A DNA stretch of 20,421 nucleotides. Origin: Candidatus Levyibacteriota bacterium (GTDB lineage Bacteria > Patescibacteriota > Microgenomatia > Levybacterales > UBA12049). Under the pieces are notes generated by a model. The model had not been told where the DNA came from and ran no database searches. It saw only the letters and a program-made list of their open reading frames with translations. Position numbers and translations under genes: made by a program. The stretch's first letter is position 1. Every line of letters begins with the position of its first letter. The stretch is from assembly GCA_903872785.1 (NCBI GenBank), contig CAIQLZ010000003.1, forward strand, positions 1 through 20,421, read 5' to 3'. Of this stretch, positions 1 through 8,851 are shown piece by piece.

Positions 1-100
1 AAATTCATAGATTTGAACCAATTGCATTATACAACTTATTTATAAAATTTGTTTTCTACATTAAGATAAAAAAACATACGGAAATTATATGTAATAATAT

Positions 101-130
101 TTGCTTTCCCATTATCTATGTTGCTAGAAT
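101..130 (+). promoter_or_regulatory. possible promoter of the hsd operon
   Basis: A TTGCTT box (101-106) and a TAGAAT box (125-130) are separated by 18 bases, about 50 bases before hsdR. The surrounding sequence is very AT-rich, so a chance match is possible. The rest of 1-183 shows no gene. Confidence 0.3.
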
Positions 131-183
131 TTGTGCTAAAATTCAAGTAGGGTTCAGTAATTAAAATAAGATAGATAAATCAT

Positions 184-2739
184 ATGGTAAAAGAAGCTAG
201 GGCACGCATTAAGATAAACAAACTTCTCGAAGAATCAGGATGGCGTTTTGAGGACAATAAAAACGGCAAAACCAATATTCAACTAGAACCAAATATTATA
301 TATTCGGAGCTTGGTGATGATTTCGAACACGAAACCCACGGATTTATTGATTTTCTCCTACTTGATAAGGATAATCGGCCGCTTGTTGTCGTAGAAGCAA
401 AAAGAGAATCAATTGATCCTCTTTCTGCCAAAGAGCAAGCCAGAAACTACGCTAGGAACATTGGCGCTCGTTTTATAATCCTTTCAAATGGAAACATTCA
501 TTATTTTTGGGATACCAAACATGGAAACCCAGATATGATTTCTCGTTTCCCAACCCAGGATTCAATTACTCAATACGAAAAATATATACCCGATCCGAAA
601 GAACTTGCTCAGACACTAGTCGATGAAAAATATATCATTGAAACACAAATGCCGGGATTCGCTAAAGATCCGGCTTTCATAAATGAATCCACACAAGCAG
701 AATTCTTGAAAAACAATAATCTTAAAGATCTTCGTCCTTATCAGTTGCAAGCAATAAAAGCGCTTCAAGAATCTGCAAAGAATGGTTCTCAGCGATTTTT
801 ATTTGAAATGGCTACTGGCACAGGCAAAACTCTTATATCCGCTGCCGTTATTAAACTTTTCCTAAAATCCGGTAACGCCCGCCGAGTGCTTTTTCTCGTT
901 GATAGATTAGAACTTGAAGACCAAGCACAAAAAGCATTTACTCAATATCTTGGCCATGATTTTCGAAGCATAATTTACAAAGACAATCGAGATTCTTGGC
1001 AAAACGCTAGCGTTGTCGTATCCACCATTCAGACTTTTCTTGCCGGAGATCGTTATAAAAAGGAATTTTCGCCAACAGATTTTGAACTAGTTATCTCTGA
1101 TGAAGCTCATCGCTCTATTGGTGGTAATAGCCGGGCAGTTTTTGAGTATTTTGTAGGATATAAACTCGGACTAACTGCTACGCCAAAAAATTATCTTAAT
1201 GGCGTTGACCCTGAGGGAGTCGATAATCAAAGAGATTATGAACGCCGACTTTTACTCGATACTTATAAAACCTTCGGATGCGAATCGGGTAATCCAACAT
1301 TTTCTTATGACTTGATTAAAGGATCACATGAGGGATATTTGATTCAACCAACCCTAGTTGATGCGCGCACAGAAATTACAACAGAACTTCTTTCAGAGAA
1401 AGGTTACGCTGCGCATGTTTCAACAACGAATGGTGAAAGCGTAGATGAGATATTTAATGAGCGCCATTATGAACGCAAGTTCTTTAATGAGGAAACTAAT
1501 ATTGCTATGTGCAAAGCCTTTGTTGATAATGGACTCTTTGATCCAGTAGCACAAAAGTGTGGAGTTCCCCTTTTTGGAAAATCAATTGTCTTTTGTGTAT
1601 CTCAAAAGCACGCTGCGCATGTTGCCAATATTCTCAATAGATTAGCGTTTGAAAAATGGCCGGATCAATATAATGAATCTGATTTTGCAATGCAAGTTAG
1701 TTCTCAAGTGCAAAGCGCCCAGCAAATGACAATTAATTTTGCCAACAATCGGCTTGGCGGTCAAACAAAAAAACCCGAAGGATACGATACGAGCAAAACT
1801 CGTGTCGCTGTAACCGTAGGCATGATGACTACCGGCTATGACTGTCAAGACTTACTCAATATCGCACTTATGCGACCTGTTTTTAGTCCAACTGATTTTG
1901 TGCAGATTAAGGGACGAGGAACAAGGAAATATCTTTTTGAATACAAAGATTATTCAAACAATGAAACTATCGCAATTGCCAAAGACAGATTTAAATTCTT
2001 TGACTTCTTTGCAACTTGTGAATATTTTGAAAATGAGTTTCCTTATGATGAAAAAATAGCGCTTCCAACAATCAAAAAAGTAGAAGCAAAAGATGACATC
2101 GGATGTGTATATCCTGGTCAAAGTGATTTTGTAGATGAAAGCGGTAAAAAGATTTTCAAAGGCCCGATTGACCTTGCTACGCACGATGATATAGCGTCGA
2201 TTTCTGAAATATCAGTTGGCGAAGAAGGTATGCGTATTGATCGAGAAGGCTTCAAGCACGCTGTTGAAGAAGATGTGCTTGGCAATGAAACACTTAAAAA
2301 CATGTGGGAGAATGGTGATACTGAAGAAGCGGAAGATTTTGCTAAAAAACATATTTTTGATAAACCAAAATTCTTTCTTAATCTAGAAAAGATTCGCAAA
2401 CTTTTCAATGTCGACCGTCGCATTACAGTTAAAGAATTTCTACAAGTTGCCTTTGGAGATAAGGATACTTTCGAAATGAAAGACGATTTACTAGAATCAG
2501 AATGGGAAAAGTTTATGGAAATTAATCCCGTTGACCAAAAACATTACGATCCGGTTAAAATGTTCTTTAAAGCATATATAACTGATGCAAAAGTTCGTGA
2601 AATTATAGCAAGTCGTCAAACTCCACGCTTCAATACGGAGTCCTCGTTTACCTTTGAGGAATATCAACAATTGAACGGATATAAAACAGTTGTTCCTCAA
2701 TATGTGCATGATTACGCTTATAATTTAACTAATTTATAA
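184..2739 (+). CDS. hsdR: type I restriction enzyme R subunit (endonuclease and ATP-dependent translocase)
   Basis: This is the motor and nuclease subunit of a type I restriction complex: it translocates DNA with ATP and cuts unmodified DNA far from the recognition site. The N-terminus has a PD-(D/E)xK nuclease site: D56 and the E71-A72-K73 core within a VVVEAKRES stretch. A superfamily 2 helicase follows, with Walker A ATGTGKT (210-216), DEAH box (306-309), a downstream TATP motif III, and motif VI QIKGRGTR (574-581). The remaining 250 or so residues form the HsdM-binding C-terminal region. At 851 residues it fits the shorter EcoEI-like HsdR type. The ATG start has no clear SD. The gene ends 4 bases before the HsdM-HsdS fusion, so the two are surely co-transcribed. 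All motifs needed for activity are intact. Confidence 0.95.
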   Translation: MVKEARARIKINKLLEESGWRFEDNKNGKTNIQLEPNIIYSELGDDFEHETHGFIDFLLLDKDNRPLVVVEAKRESIDPLSAKEQARNYARNIGARFIILSNGNIHYFWDTKHGNPDMISRFPTQDSITQYEKYIPDPKELAQTLVDEKYIIETQMPGFAKDPAFINESTQAEFLKNNNLKDLRPYQLQAIKALQESAKNGSQRFLFEMATGTGKTLISAAVIKLFLKSGNARRVLFLVDRLELEDQAQKAFTQYLGHDFRSIIYKDNRDSWQNASVVVSTIQTFLAGDRYKKEFSPTDFELVISDEAHRSIGGNSRAVFEYFVGYKLGLTATPKNYLNGVDPEGVDNQRDYERRLLLDTYKTFGCESGNPTFSYDLIKGSHEGYLIQPTLVDARTEITTELLSEKGYAAHVSTTNGESVDEIFNERHYERKFFNEETNIAMCKAFVDNGLFDPVAQKCGVPLFGKSIVFCVSQKHAAHVANILNRLAFEKWPDQYNESDFAMQVSSQVQSAQQMTINFANNRLGGQTKKPEGYDTSKTRVAVTVGMMTTGYDCQDLLNIALMRPVFSPTDFVQIKGRGTRKYLFEYKDYSNNETIAIAKDRFKFFDFFATCEYFENEFPYDEKIALPTIKKVEAKDDIGCVYPGQSDFVDESGKKIFKGPIDLATHDDIASISEISVGEEGMRIDREGFKHAVEEDVLGNETLKNMWENGDTEEAEDFAKKHIFDKPKFFLNLEKIRKLFNVDRRITVKEFLQVAFGDKDTFEMKDDLLESEWEKFMEINPVDQKHYDPVKMFFKAYITDAKVREIIASRQTPRFNTESSFTFEEYQQLNGYKTVVPQYVHDYAYNLTNL

Positions 2740-2743
2740 ATTT

Positions 2744-5188
2744 ATGATTACGGATACAAGAAAACATATAGATGCAGCTCGCCAAGTACTTGTTGGAGTG
2801 GTACCAAATCCCGCTTCGCAAATAGATCAAATTACTTACGCATTGATCTATAAATTTATGGATGACATGGATCAAGCAGCAATAAAGAATGGGGATGAAC
2901 CCGCCTTCTTCGTAGGCAATCTTGAATCCTATTCTTGGACAAGACTTATGGATTCAAGATTAGGAAATCAAGACAGAATGAATTTATATGTAGAAGCTTT
3001 CCAAAAATTTGCCGAAGCTAAACAATTACCGGAACTATTTAGAAATATTTTAAAATCAGCCTTTTTGCCATATCGCTCACCGGAAACGCTCGGATTATTC
3101 CTCAAAGAAATTGACTATTTTGATTATTCTCATCCCGAAGAACTTGGCAATGCATATGAATATCTCCTTTCTGTTATGGGTAGTCAAGGCGACGCTGGTC
3201 AATTCCGTACTCCACGACACATCATTGATTTCATTGTTAAAGTGGTAAATCCGACTATGGATGACAAAATACTTGATCCTGCCTGCGGTACAGGAGGATT
3301 TTTAATGAAATCATATCAACATATTCTTGAACAACATGATGGAAAAGATGACCCGGAGAGAAAAGAAAAGCCACTTACTCCCGATCAACGCCGAAACTTA
3401 ATGAATAATTTTGAAGGATACGACATAGATCCTAGCATGGTTAGAATCGCACAGGTAAATATGTATCTTCACCAATTTAAGAATCCAAAAATATTCCAAT
3501 ACGATTCCCTTTCTAGCGACGACCGCTGGAACGATAAATTCGATGTGATAATGGCAAACCCTCCATTCATGTCACCAAAAGGGGGAATAAAACCTCATAA
3601 CAAATTTAGCATTCAATCAAGCCGTAGTGAAGTTTTGTTTGTAGATTACATAATGAATCATTTAAAACCAAGGGGCAGGGCAGGCATCATAGTGCCGGAA
3701 GGAATAATCTTTCAGTCGGGAACATCACATAAGCAATTACGCAAGAACCTTGTCGAAGATGGATTGTATGCTGTCGTATCTTTACCAAATGGAGTATTTA
3801 ATCCATATGCAGGAGTAAAAACAAGTATTCTATTTTTTGATAACGAAGTCTCTAAACTATCTAAAAATGTATTATTTTATAAAATAAATCATGATGGCTT
3901 CGATCTCGGAGCGCAAAGAAGAAAAATTAATAATGATGATTTACCTCATGCGATAGAAACAATAAAAACCTACAAAGACTGGGTGTTGGCAAATCAGAAA
4001 TTAACACAGGACGATTACCTGCATGAACCTTTAGTAAATTTAGTATCAAAATATACAATTGCAGAAAATAATTATAATCTTTCCGGCGACCGCTATCGAA
4101 TAGCGACAGATTACACCAATGCCAAATGGCCAATGGTGGAGTTGGGAGAAGTCGTTCATTTAGATTTTGGAGAACGAATTACAAAAAATAATAAACAAGG
4201 AACAAAATACCCAGTTTATGGCGGAGGCGGTGAAAGTTTTAGGACAGACGAATTTAATCGCGAGAACGAATATGTTATTGCGCGCTTTGCAATGTCAGAG
4301 CATTGTGTCCGCTCTGTGGCGGGTCAATTTTGGATGATGGATTCAGGCGGTACTTTTTCAATTAAACCAGAATATCAAGATAAATTGAACAAAGATTTTG
4401 TTGGCAAGATTTTATTAAGTCGCCAAGCAGATATTTTTATGTGTGCGCGTGGTGGAGCACAGAAAAATTTGAATAATGATCATTTTTACGAATTAAAAAT
4501 CCCACTTCCACCTCTCGAAATCCAAGAGCAAATCGTGCTAGAACTGGATGGATACCAAAATATCATTACTGGTTCTAATCAGGTCGTTAGTAACTGGAGA
4601 CCTAAAATCGACATTGATTCGAAGTGGGAGAAAGTGAAGTTAGGGGAGGTGTGCGATATTTTTGGTGGTGGTACTCCATCGCGAACAGAAAAGAAATATT
4701 GGGGCGGAAATATCCCATGGCTTTCGGCAAAATATTTTTCGGATGATCATAGAATTAAGGGTTCAGAAATGATTACAGAGCTTGGTTTGAAAAATAGCTC
4801 AAGTAAAATTGCTCCTAAAGACTCAACTGTCCTGATTACTCGAGTATCTGTTGGAAAATTTGCGATAGCAGATCAAGATTATGCAATTAATCAAGACTTA
4901 ACTGCCTTAGTATCTAAAGGGGCAAATCTTGATGCCAGATATCTGTGGCTTATTTCTGAAATAGTTGCGGAAAAAATTAAAAACAATGCGGTTGGCGTAG
5001 GCGTAAAGGGCGTAACAAGGGACTTTGTGGTAAATCAAAAAATTCCTATTCCGCCTCTAACTATTCAAAAGCAAATTGTTAAAAAAATAGAAACAGAACG
5101 AGCGCTAGTGGATGCCAATAAAAAACTTATTGAAATATACGAACAGAAAATGAAAGATGCAATTGCTAAATTATGGACGGACAAGTAG
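2744..5188 (+). CDS. hsdMS: type I restriction-modification methyltransferase fused to its specificity subunit (HsdM-HsdS)
   Basis: One 814-residue chain joins two normally separate proteins. Residues 1 to about 150 match the helical HsdM N-terminal domain. The N6-adenine methyltransferase follows, with the SAM-binding motif DPACGTGGF from D178 and the catalytic NPPF from N272. At about residue 460 it passes into an HsdS-like part of about 350 residues with two target-recognition domains: one from W462 (WPMVELGEVV) and one from W628 (WEKVKLGEVC). Each ends in the conserved PLPPL/PIPPL-xIQxQIV segment that leads into the central and terminal helices. The chain methylates adenine at a bipartite site and directs HsdR. 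The reading frame is uninterrupted through the join, so this looks like a real fusion. No separate hsdS lies in the window. Similar M-S fusions are known from some type I and type IIB/IIG systems. Confidence 0.93.
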   Translation: MITDTRKHIDAARQVLVGVVPNPASQIDQITYALIYKFMDDMDQAAIKNGDEPAFFVGNLESYSWTRLMDSRLGNQDRMNLYVEAFQKFAEAKQLPELFRNILKSAFLPYRSPETLGLFLKEIDYFDYSHPEELGNAYEYLLSVMGSQGDAGQFRTPRHIIDFIVKVVNPTMDDKILDPACGTGGFLMKSYQHILEQHDGKDDPERKEKPLTPDQRRNLMNNFEGYDIDPSMVRIAQVNMYLHQFKNPKIFQYDSLSSDDRWNDKFDVIMANPPFMSPKGGIKPHNKFSIQSSRSEVLFVDYIMNHLKPRGRAGIIVPEGIIFQSGTSHKQLRKNLVEDGLYAVVSLPNGVFNPYAGVKTSILFFDNEVSKLSKNVLFYKINHDGFDLGAQRRKINNDDLPHAIETIKTYKDWVLANQKLTQDDYLHEPLVNLVSKYTIAENNYNLSGDRYRIATDYTNAKWPMVELGEVVHLDFGERITKNNKQGTKYPVYGGGGESFRTDEFNRENEYVIARFAMSEHCVRSVAGQFWMMDSGGTFSIKPEYQDKLNKDFVGKILLSRQADIFMCARGGAQKNLNNDHFYELKIPLPPLEIQEQIVLELDGYQNIITGSNQVVSNWRPKIDIDSKWEKVKLGEVCDIFGGGTPSRTEKKYWGGNIPWLSAKYFSDDHRIKGSEMITELGLKNSSSKIAPKDSTVLITRVSVGKFAIADQDYAINQDLTALVSKGANLDARYLWLISEIVAEKIKNNAVGVGVKGVTRDFVVNQKIPIPPLTIQKQIVKKIETERALVDANKKLIEIYEQKMKDAIAKLWTDK

Positions 5189-5366
5189 ACTCTTCTTTTC
5201 CCATAAGGCTTCGCTATGGAACGAGACTCCCAAAGGAAAACCGATTTTACTTTTTTCGCTTCCAGCGTCGTAAATTGTAAAGTTTACGCCACTAAATTGA
5301 AGCTAAATATCATGTCGGAAAATTGTCTTGAGGCTAAGTGATTTGCTATAGGCTATAAATTTAGGG

Positions 5367-5765
5367 TTACGAAACACCCGCTATTTCTTTTAACTCCTCG
5401 TCCGTTAAGTCCTTATATTTTGCTACAAACGATAGCTCAATCTGCTCTTTTGGATACATGCCCCGAATCTTATATCCATAATCCAAGGCTCGGAGCCGCG
5501 CATCGTTATCTGGAAATTCTATTTTAGAATCATTATGGAATTGTACCCTTGTGGCTTTCAATTGTTCTTTGTGAAGCTGAACAAGTTTCTCCTCCGGTAA
5601 ATATTCTTCCATCAACACTTCCCAAGATTTAGAATTGGTTAATTGTTGCGGGTTTTTTGCTGTTGAAGCCGGATATCCCGCCTTCTTCATAGCATTACTA
5701 ACACTCATTTTTCCCTTATTTTCCAATAAAATTGTTGCTGTTTTGCGCTGTTTTAAAGTTGCCAT
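5367..5765 (-). CDS. phage terminase small-subunit-like DNA-binding protein
   Basis: A 132-residue soluble protein. The N-terminus (about residues 1-50, with SNAMKKAGYPASTAKNPQQL) reads like the helix-turn-helix of terminase small subunits, which bind phage packaging sites. A charged helical middle follows (LPEEKLVQLHKEQLKATR), then a segment (about 90-115, RALDYGYKIRGMYPKE) often seen in related proteins of uncultured small-genome bacteria and their phages. The assignment is by motif style only. No large terminase, portal or capsid gene is nearby, so it may be a domesticated remnant or serve as a regulator. It is the last gene of the minus-strand accessory operon, 56 bases after the macro-domain gene. 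The 178-base gap between it and the end of hsdMS holds nothing I can name. Confidence 0.5.
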   Translation of the reverse strand: MATLKQRKTATILLENKGKMSVSNAMKKAGYPASTAKNPQQLTNSKSWEVLMEEYLPEEKLVQLHKEQLKATRVQFHNDSKIEFPDNDARLRALDYGYKIRGMYPKEQIELSFVAKYKDLTDEELKEIAGVS

Positions 5766-5821
5766 ACATTAATCATCTCATATTCTTTAATTAAGATGTT
5801 AAGCCTTTTCCTTAATAAATA

Positions 5822-6451
5822 TCATTTGTAGATTGTTATATTTTCTAAAGAACTGTTTTTATAATCGCTGAAAACAGCATATACGATATTTAGAAATTCA
5901 TCCTGATTGAATTCTTTTTTATTGAAATTTTCAAAGAATAGAGATTTTAAGAATTTATTTGTGAAATCTTCTTCCGACGATTTTGAGGAAGGCATAGGCA
6001 TCGCGAGATTTTTTAATCCATATAGACTGGCTAAATCAAAAGCTGATCGCAAAGCCTTATGGAGCAATGGCGTATTAAGCCTATTGTCAGTATCATCATG
6101 ATCATATAATGGCATAAAAATAAAATTATTTACTTTAAAGAAATATGCCTTTGTGATTACCGCATTGCCTATATCGCAATATCCAATAGCAGAAAGTTCT
6201 TTAAGTAAGCTATCTTCATATTGTTTCGCCTTTCCCCAAACAAAATTAGCTACCTTTTTATAATCCGTGTTCTTATTTAAAAGTCTTGAAAGGTACCGGA
6301 CTATTGGATTTCCCTTTCTATAAGTAAGGTCTGTATCGCAAGGGACAATAATTGCATCTCCGGAGAAATTAACAAGATCCCTCGTCTCGATAGCCACCCT
6401 GTGCTTACTTAAATGCTCTTTTAATGACAACATGAATCTATTATAAGACAA
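5822..6451 (-). CDS. divergent macro-domain protein (ADP-ribose-binding fold)
   Basis: The 209-residue protein follows the macro-domain plan. It has a DAIIVPCDTDL strand and loop (32-42) where classic members have DAIVNAAN. It then has a glycine-containing segment (GYCDIGNAVIT, 90-100) like the G-x-A-x-x-T element, a hydrophobic strand (FIFMPLY, 111-116), and a helix plus strand (LLHKALRSAFDLASLYGLKNLAMPMPSS) like the conserved L..Y.n.L..A...g...iAfP region. Macro domains bind or hydrolyse ADP-ribose and its conjugates, sometimes as antitoxins or defence parts. The catalytic Asn of the NAAN loop is replaced, so binding is more likely than hydrolysis. The chosen start is TTG; an in-frame ATG lies six codons in. 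Neither has a good SD. It sits in the same operon as the small membrane proteins. Confidence 0.6.
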   Translation of the reverse strand: MSYNRFMLSLKEHLSKHRVAIETRDLVNFSGDAIIVPCDTDLTYRKGNPIVRYLSRLLNKNTDYKKVANFVWGKAKQYEDSLLKELSAIGYCDIGNAVITKAYFFKVNNFIFMPLYDHDDTDNRLNTPLLHKALRSAFDLASLYGLKNLAMPMPSSKSSEEDFTNKFLKSLFFENFNKKEFNQDEFLNIVYAVFSDYKNSSLENITIYK

Positions 6452-6478
6452 AGAAGCTAAAATTTTTCATATCTAAGA

Positions 6479-6943
6479 CTAATCTAATGTTTCAGTAGGA
6501 CGAGTATGGGAAAACTTCGACAAAGTTCGATCCGATTTTAACTCTTTTAATAGCTCCCTCATGTGTAATTCAGGATTATCTTTTACGCCTATAATTATTT
6601 CGTCTATTAGCGCCACCGTTGATGCTGAATCTGAATTCCCGGCTACATGCTTACCATAACGAAGAAGATAGCCTGGTAAATAGACCGTAACTATTTGTTT
6701 GATTTTTGATTGAATGTCATTCTCGAGAGGTATATACGCTTTTCTTTTTGAAGTCTTTAGCATTTCTAACAATGCCTTCTCCGGAAACACATTTTCAGAA
6801 TCTTGTTCATCGATTAAGAAGTATTCTGTAAGATTAAGTTTATCTTTTATATCAATAAATGAAAATTTTGGAAACTTAAAGAATAGATTTCTCCCGGATA
6901 AATCCCAGAAACCATACTCATCTGGAATTAAATAAGTATTCAT
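6479..6943 (-). CDS. hypothetical protein, 154 residues
   Basis: I do not recognise this family. It is a soluble, mixed-charge protein with no signal peptide, membrane helix or cysteine cluster. The middle (about 75-105) is helical and basic, and the C-terminus (about 128-150) is Lys/Arg-rich. Its ATG is preceded by AAAGAG six bases upstream, a modest SD. It lies 27 bases before the macro-domain gene and 32 bases after the membrane-protein gene above it, so it is probably co-transcribed with both. Coding status rests on the open frame and on fit with the operon. Confidence 0.6.
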   Translation of the reverse strand: MNTYLIPDEYGFWDLSGRNLFFKFPKFSFIDIKDKLNLTEYFLIDEQDSENVFPEKALLEMLKTSKRKAYIPLENDIQSKIKQIVTVYLPGYLLRYGKHVAGNSDSASTVALIDEIIIGVKDNPELHMRELLKELKSDRTLSKFSHTRPTETLD

Positions 6944-6975
6944 ATTAATCTCTTTACTGCAAGCCTCTGCGGGAT

Positions 6976-7305
6976 TTAATGTTTATTAAAATTATAATAC
7001 TCGTTTTTAATATTTTTCAACAGAGTGGTTTTTATTGATTCTTTCAACTGGTCTTTTGAAATATAACCATACTTATTGCGATTGGCAATATCCCGCGCTG
7101 CTTCTTCCGCTGCATCCTCTTTAATCTTCATGCCCCACCAATAATTTATCGACCATAATAAGCTCACAATGAAAACGATCAGGATGATTAATCCATAAAA
7201 TCCACTATTAATTAAGGTTTTAAGAAATATATTAACAAGGATATATCCCGTTACTAAACAAATAAACCCTATTACTCCGGCAATATATATTTTTTTAATT
7301 TTCAT
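6976..7305 (-). CDS. small membrane protein with two helices, 109 residues
   Basis: Two hydrophobic segments are visible, about residues 5-28 and 35-57. The second ends in an aromatic WSINYWWG stretch, and a charged, probably cytoplasmic tail of about 50 residues follows (KIKEDAAEEAARDIANRNK onward). The start ATG overlaps the last codons of the upstream membrane-protein gene by 11 bases, which predicts coupled translation. No family recognised. Its place in a row of small membrane proteins suggests a shared envelope role, but no function can be named. Confidence 0.65.
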   Translation of the reverse strand: MKIKKIYIAGVIGFICLVTGYILVNIFLKTLINSGFYGLIILIVFIVSLLWSINYWWGMKIKEDAAEEAARDIANRNKYGYISKDQLKESIKTTLLKNIKNEYYNFNKH

Positions 7306-7540
7306 TACCTAATTCTTGATTATTTAATCGTTCTTTAATGTCGTAACCCCACTTAATAAGAGCAACGCCGCCAATAATCATCATAATTCCCCTAAAGAGA
7401 AGATACCTATCAAAACTTAATGAATGAAACAATAATTGGTTTAACTCCATTATTCCAAACATTACACCAGCAAATCCGCCCAGCATCAAACTTGCGTAAG
7501 CTATTTTAGAAAACATTTTTATAATCTTATAATTTTTCAT
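7295..7540 (-). CDS. small membrane protein with two helices, 81 residues
   Basis: The frame is open further upstream to 7660, but I place the start at the ATG at 7540-7538. That ATG is preceded by a strong SD (GGGAG, 8 bases spacing) in a short hairpin also found before two other genes of the operon. A longer version would overlap the upstream secreted-protein gene by over 80 bases. Helices lie at about residues 13-32 and 46-64, with a short polar tail. The pattern is loosely pilin- or TrbC-like in size and helix layout, but no motif supports that name. Its 3' end overlaps the next gene by 11 bases. Confidence 0.65.
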   Translation of the reverse strand: MKNYKIIKMFSKIAYASLMLGGFAGVMFGIMELNQLLFHSLSFDRYLLFRGIMMIIGGVALIKWGYDIKERLNNQELGNEN

Positions 7541-7542
7541 AT

Positions 7543-7560
7543 AAAAAGCTCCCACAGCGA
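7543..7560 (-). promoter_or_regulatory. SD hairpin leader repeat, copy 3
   Basis: On the minus strand this reads TCGCTGTGGGAGCTTTTT and ends 2 bases before the ATG at 7540. GCT and AGC can close a small hairpin whose loop carries the SD. Just upstream, ATGGA-GCAA-TCCAT forms a GNRA-capped hairpin. The same word occurs at 8804-8823 and 9070-9088. Confidence 0.6.
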
Positions 7561-7574
7561 TGGATTGCTCCATA

Positions 7575-8330
7575 TTACATGCCATGTGCCGTGAGAATCG
7601 CGTTAAGATCGTTTTTGTAGCGACTACCCATAATTTGACTATAGATAGCTTGATTGCCATTTACCCAGTCTTGGTAAGCCCTTTGCTTTCTTCCTTCAAT
7701 TATATTCATTGCCACCGGTTGATTTTGAATATTAGTTAGCGTTTGATTTAATTGAGATAAAGCGTTTTCTATAGCCGGACTTACAAAAGGAGTCGGAGTA
7801 GGAATAGGAGTGTTGGTGGGGGTGACTTGATTTAACTGTTGTTTTAATTGATTGACATTCTCTTGCAATTGACTTTTTTCTTGCTCTAATTGTCTTTTAT
7901 AATTATCAATATAGGTACTTGCTTTTTGTTTAAAAACTTCTTGTTGTTGCTGCGGAGTTAAGTATTGCAGATTAGGAGTTGCAAGAAATTCGTTATATAT
8001 TTCTCTCATTTGCTGCGCTTCCAATGCTGATAGGCTTGATAAATCGCCAATAGAATTAATGGGATAAGTTTTTAATCCTGGATCTTGAGAAACAGGGCTT
8101 GGTGTGGGCGTATTTGACACAGAATTATATTGATAATTATTATCATTTTTTACAACCTGCTTACTTGGAGTAGGTGTTAATTTTTTAGGTGTTGGTGAGA
8201 TGCTTATTGAAATAGTCGGAGAGGGCGTAAGAGTTGGCTTTACTACTGGCTTTGAATGAACAAACAACCCGCTTATTGGAAGCGTTATGGTTGTGATAAA
8301 AATAATTATTCCTTTTAGGAAATCAAACAT
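7575..8330 (-). CDS. secreted or membrane-anchored Thr/Pro-rich coiled-coil protein
   Basis: The 251-residue protein opens with a hydrophobic segment (about 5-24, IIIFITTITLPISGLFV) that can act as a signal peptide or anchor. A low-complexity Thr/Pro/Ser linker follows (25-80, repeated TPTPS units), then a Gln-rich helical region with coiled-coil character (100-170), a second TPTP linker (170-183) and a helical C-terminal domain (185-251). TP-rich linkers are typical of exported surface proteins in Gram-positive-like and patescibacterial lineages. There are no cysteines and no sortase motif. It begins 7 bases after the stop of the upstream membrane-protein gene. A surface or secretion-related role is inferred; the family is not recognised. 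Confidence 0.7.
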   Translation of the reverse strand: MFDFLKGIIIFITTITLPISGLFVHSKPVVKPTLTPSPTISISISPTPKKLTPTPSKQVVKNDNNYQYNSVSNTPTPSPVSQDPGLKTYPINSIGDLSSLSALEAQQMREIYNEFLATPNLQYLTPQQQQEVFKQKASTYIDNYKRQLEQEKSQLQENVNQLKQQLNQVTPTNTPIPTPTPFVSPAIENALSQLNQTLTNIQNQPVAMNIIEGRKQRAYQDWVNGNQAIYSQIMGSRYKNDLNAILTAHGM

Positions 8331-8337
8331 AGTTGAA

Positions 8338-8787
8338 TTATTGATTTACAAATAATGATTCTGGCTTCATCAAGTGCTTAGCTAAACAAAGTCGGTAGTA
8401 ATTATTCACATCAATAAAACTATGTCCTCTATATTTTGCTGTTACTTCATCAGCGCAAGATTTTCTTACCATATTTGGTCTTAATTGAAACCAATAGAAT
8501 AAAAATATAATGCATAAGCAGGAAAACAATATCAGTAAGTGTTTTTTTGTTATTTTTGTACTACTTGTTATTTTAATTAGTTTGTTACTAATGAATTTTC
8601 GAGTTAGGAACAAAATTATCCCCATAATAAATGCTGTCACTAACAATACGAATATGATATTTGCAATTATGGTTGGCAGATTGCCCACTGGCAGAAAAAA
8701 ACAGGACAAAAACAAAAAAAGTGGGATTCCAGAAGTTAAAATAGATATTTTCTTTATTTTTCTTTCTATATTATTTTCCATATTCAT
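8338..8787 (-). CDS. membrane protein with three helices and a two-cysteine tail, 149 residues
   Basis: I start this at the ATG at 8787 (a second ATG lies two codons on). The frame stays open to 8886, but that longer version would read back through the SD hairpin repeat and into the gene above. Hydrophobic helices lie at about 13-33, 38-63 and 83-102. The C-terminal 45 residues are polar with C111 and C134, which could form a disulfide if the tail is outside; YYRLCLAKHLMKPESLF is part of it. The strong GGGAG SD of the repeat lies 22 bases before this ATG, too far for normal use. Either a closer, weaker AAAG is used, or a TTG four bases after the SD (about six codons upstream of the ATG) is the real start. 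Confidence 0.62.
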   Translation of the reverse strand: MNMENNIERKIKKISILTSGIPLFLFLSCFFLPVGNLPTIIANIIFVLLVTAFIMGIILFLTRKFISNKLIKITSSTKITKKHLLILFSCLCIIFLFYWFQLRPNMVRKSCADEVTAKYRGHSFIDVNNYYRLCLAKHLMKPESLFVNQ

Positions 8788-8803
8788 ATACTTTTCTTTA
8801 CAC

Positions 8804-8823
8804 AAAAAGCTCCCGCCGAGCGA
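8804..8823 (-). promoter_or_regulatory. SD hairpin leader repeat, copy 2
   Basis: On the minus strand this reads TCGCTCGGCGGGAGCTTTTT. GCTC pairs with GAGC around a GGCGG loop, the strongest of the three copies. Unlike the other copies it is not directly followed by ATG; the nearest in-frame ATG is about 16 bases after the T-run. Confidence 0.6.
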
Positions 8824-8851
8824 TAGCAAGTTCGGTCTAATTGTCATGGAC

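Noticed and set aside
5201..5219. CCATA-n9-TATGG hairpin after hsdMS as a terminator
   Set aside because: Only 5 bp, with no T-run after it on either strand.
5189..5260. Left attachment site (copy of tRNA-Leu 3' end) after the restriction locus
   Set aside because: Only short scattered matches such as ACTCCCAA to the tRNA-Leu sequences; no convincing direct repeat.
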